A stretch of DNA of 5,438 bases from Prevotella sp. UBA6429 (GTDB lineage Bacteria > Bacteroidota > Bacteroidia > Bacteroidales > Bacteroidaceae): the NCBI GenBank assembly GCA_002437285.1, contig DJOV01000046.1, forward strand, positions 1 to 5,438. Reading direction: 5' to 3'. This document shows, piece after piece, positions 5,126 through 5,438 of the stretch. Both the position numbers and the translations under genes were made by a program. Numbering within the stretch: the first letter of the stretch is position 1; each line of letters starts with the position of its first letter. Under the pieces are notes generated by a model, which was given only the letters and a program-made list of their open reading frames with translations, ran no database searches and had not been told where the DNA came from.

Positions 5126-5438
5126 CTATCGCGTCTGCAGGGCGCGCGTGGCGTTGAGTACGGCCAGCACCATGACCCCCACGTCACCAAACACGGCGAG
5201 GGGCATGCCGGCCAGCCCACAGGCGGCCAGGAGCAGGATGGCCACCTTCACGAGGATGGCAAACCACACGTTCTCGTGTGCGATGCGGATGGTGTGGCGG
5301 GCGATGCGGATGGCCGTGGCGATCTTCGAAGGCTTGTCGTCCATGAGCACCACGTCGGCCGCCTCGATGGCCGCGTCACTGCCCAGGGCTCCCATGGCGA
5401 AGCCCACATCGGCGCGGGCCAGCACCGGCGCGTCGTTG
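5126..5438 (-). CDS. Heavy-metal P1B-type ATPase, C-terminal part
   Basis: Only the last 103 residues are in the window; the gene continues past the right edge. P1B ATPases use ATP to export transition-metal ions across the inner membrane. The visible part opens with NDAPVLARADVGFAMG, the end of the GDGxNDAP hinge motif of the phosphorylation domain. SDAAIEAADVVLMDD follows, then two membrane helices (about residues 54-71 and 76-96 of the fragment). The last helices contain N..F.I..K and the motif AVFGDVGVMVLAVLNATRAL. The Lys in the first helix and the Asp of the DxG motif in the second are features of the Zn/Cd/Pb class (P1B-2, ZntA/CadA-like), unlike copper ATPases, which have other residues there. 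The metal cannot be settled without the CPC-type motif and N-terminus outside the window. An in-frame Met-like start near 5425 is an internal GTG, not a true start. The stop is TAG at 5128-5126. Confidence 0.93.
   Translation of the reverse strand, partial: NDAPVLARADVGFAMGALGSDAAIEAADVVLMDDKPSKIATAIRIARHTIRIAHENVWFAILVKVAILLLAACGLAGMPLAVFGDVGVMVLAVLNATRALQTR

Noticed and set aside
5126..5425. Independent small membrane protein of 99 residues
   Set aside because: The frame continues upstream through NDAP to the window edge and matches the C-terminus of a P-type ATPase, so the apparent start is an internal GTG codon.

Overview
The window looks like chromosomal DNA from a Bacteroidota bacterium, most likely Prevotella-like. 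Three things point there. The two recognisable promoters fit the Bacteroidota consensus (TTTG about 20 nt upstream of TAnnTTTG). None of the starts I inspected has a clear Shine-Dalgarno site. The gene set (ZapA, RNase Y and a DUF1703-type AAA-ATPase/nuclease) is typical of that phylum. No rRNA, tRNA, CRISPR array or intact insertion sequence was seen.

Positions 1-870 hold no convincing gene. They contain a strictly regular array of twelve 27-bp repeats (127-450). The array runs directly into a 165-bp nested imperfect palindrome (471-635) that resembles an interspersed palindromic repeat. About 160 bp of unassigned sequence follows, then a long inverted repeat (799-861) just upstream of a promoter.

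Positions 870-3212 are one plus-strand transcription unit: promoter, a small coiled-coil protein (919-1215), ZapA (1227-1532), RNase Y (1603-3138) and a very strong hairpin terminator. It joins a Z-ring-associated protein to the membrane-anchored RNA decay endonuclease. The coiled-coil protein has no assigned function but may work with ZapA.

Positions 3213-3416 are a convergent intergenic region with further inverted repeats and a weak terminator. Positions 3417-4982 (minus strand) encode one AAA-ATPase-like/PD-(D/E)XK protein with its own promoter (5010-5040). A 17-bp perfect hairpin terminator (5054-5104) separates it from the last gene, the C-terminal end of a P1B-type heavy-metal ATPase, probably of the Zn/Cd/Pb class, which continues past the right edge.

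No clearly new multi-gene system is visible. The least explained elements are the 27-bp array with its adjoining palindrome, the coiled-coil partner of ZapA, and the orphan ATPase/nuclease.
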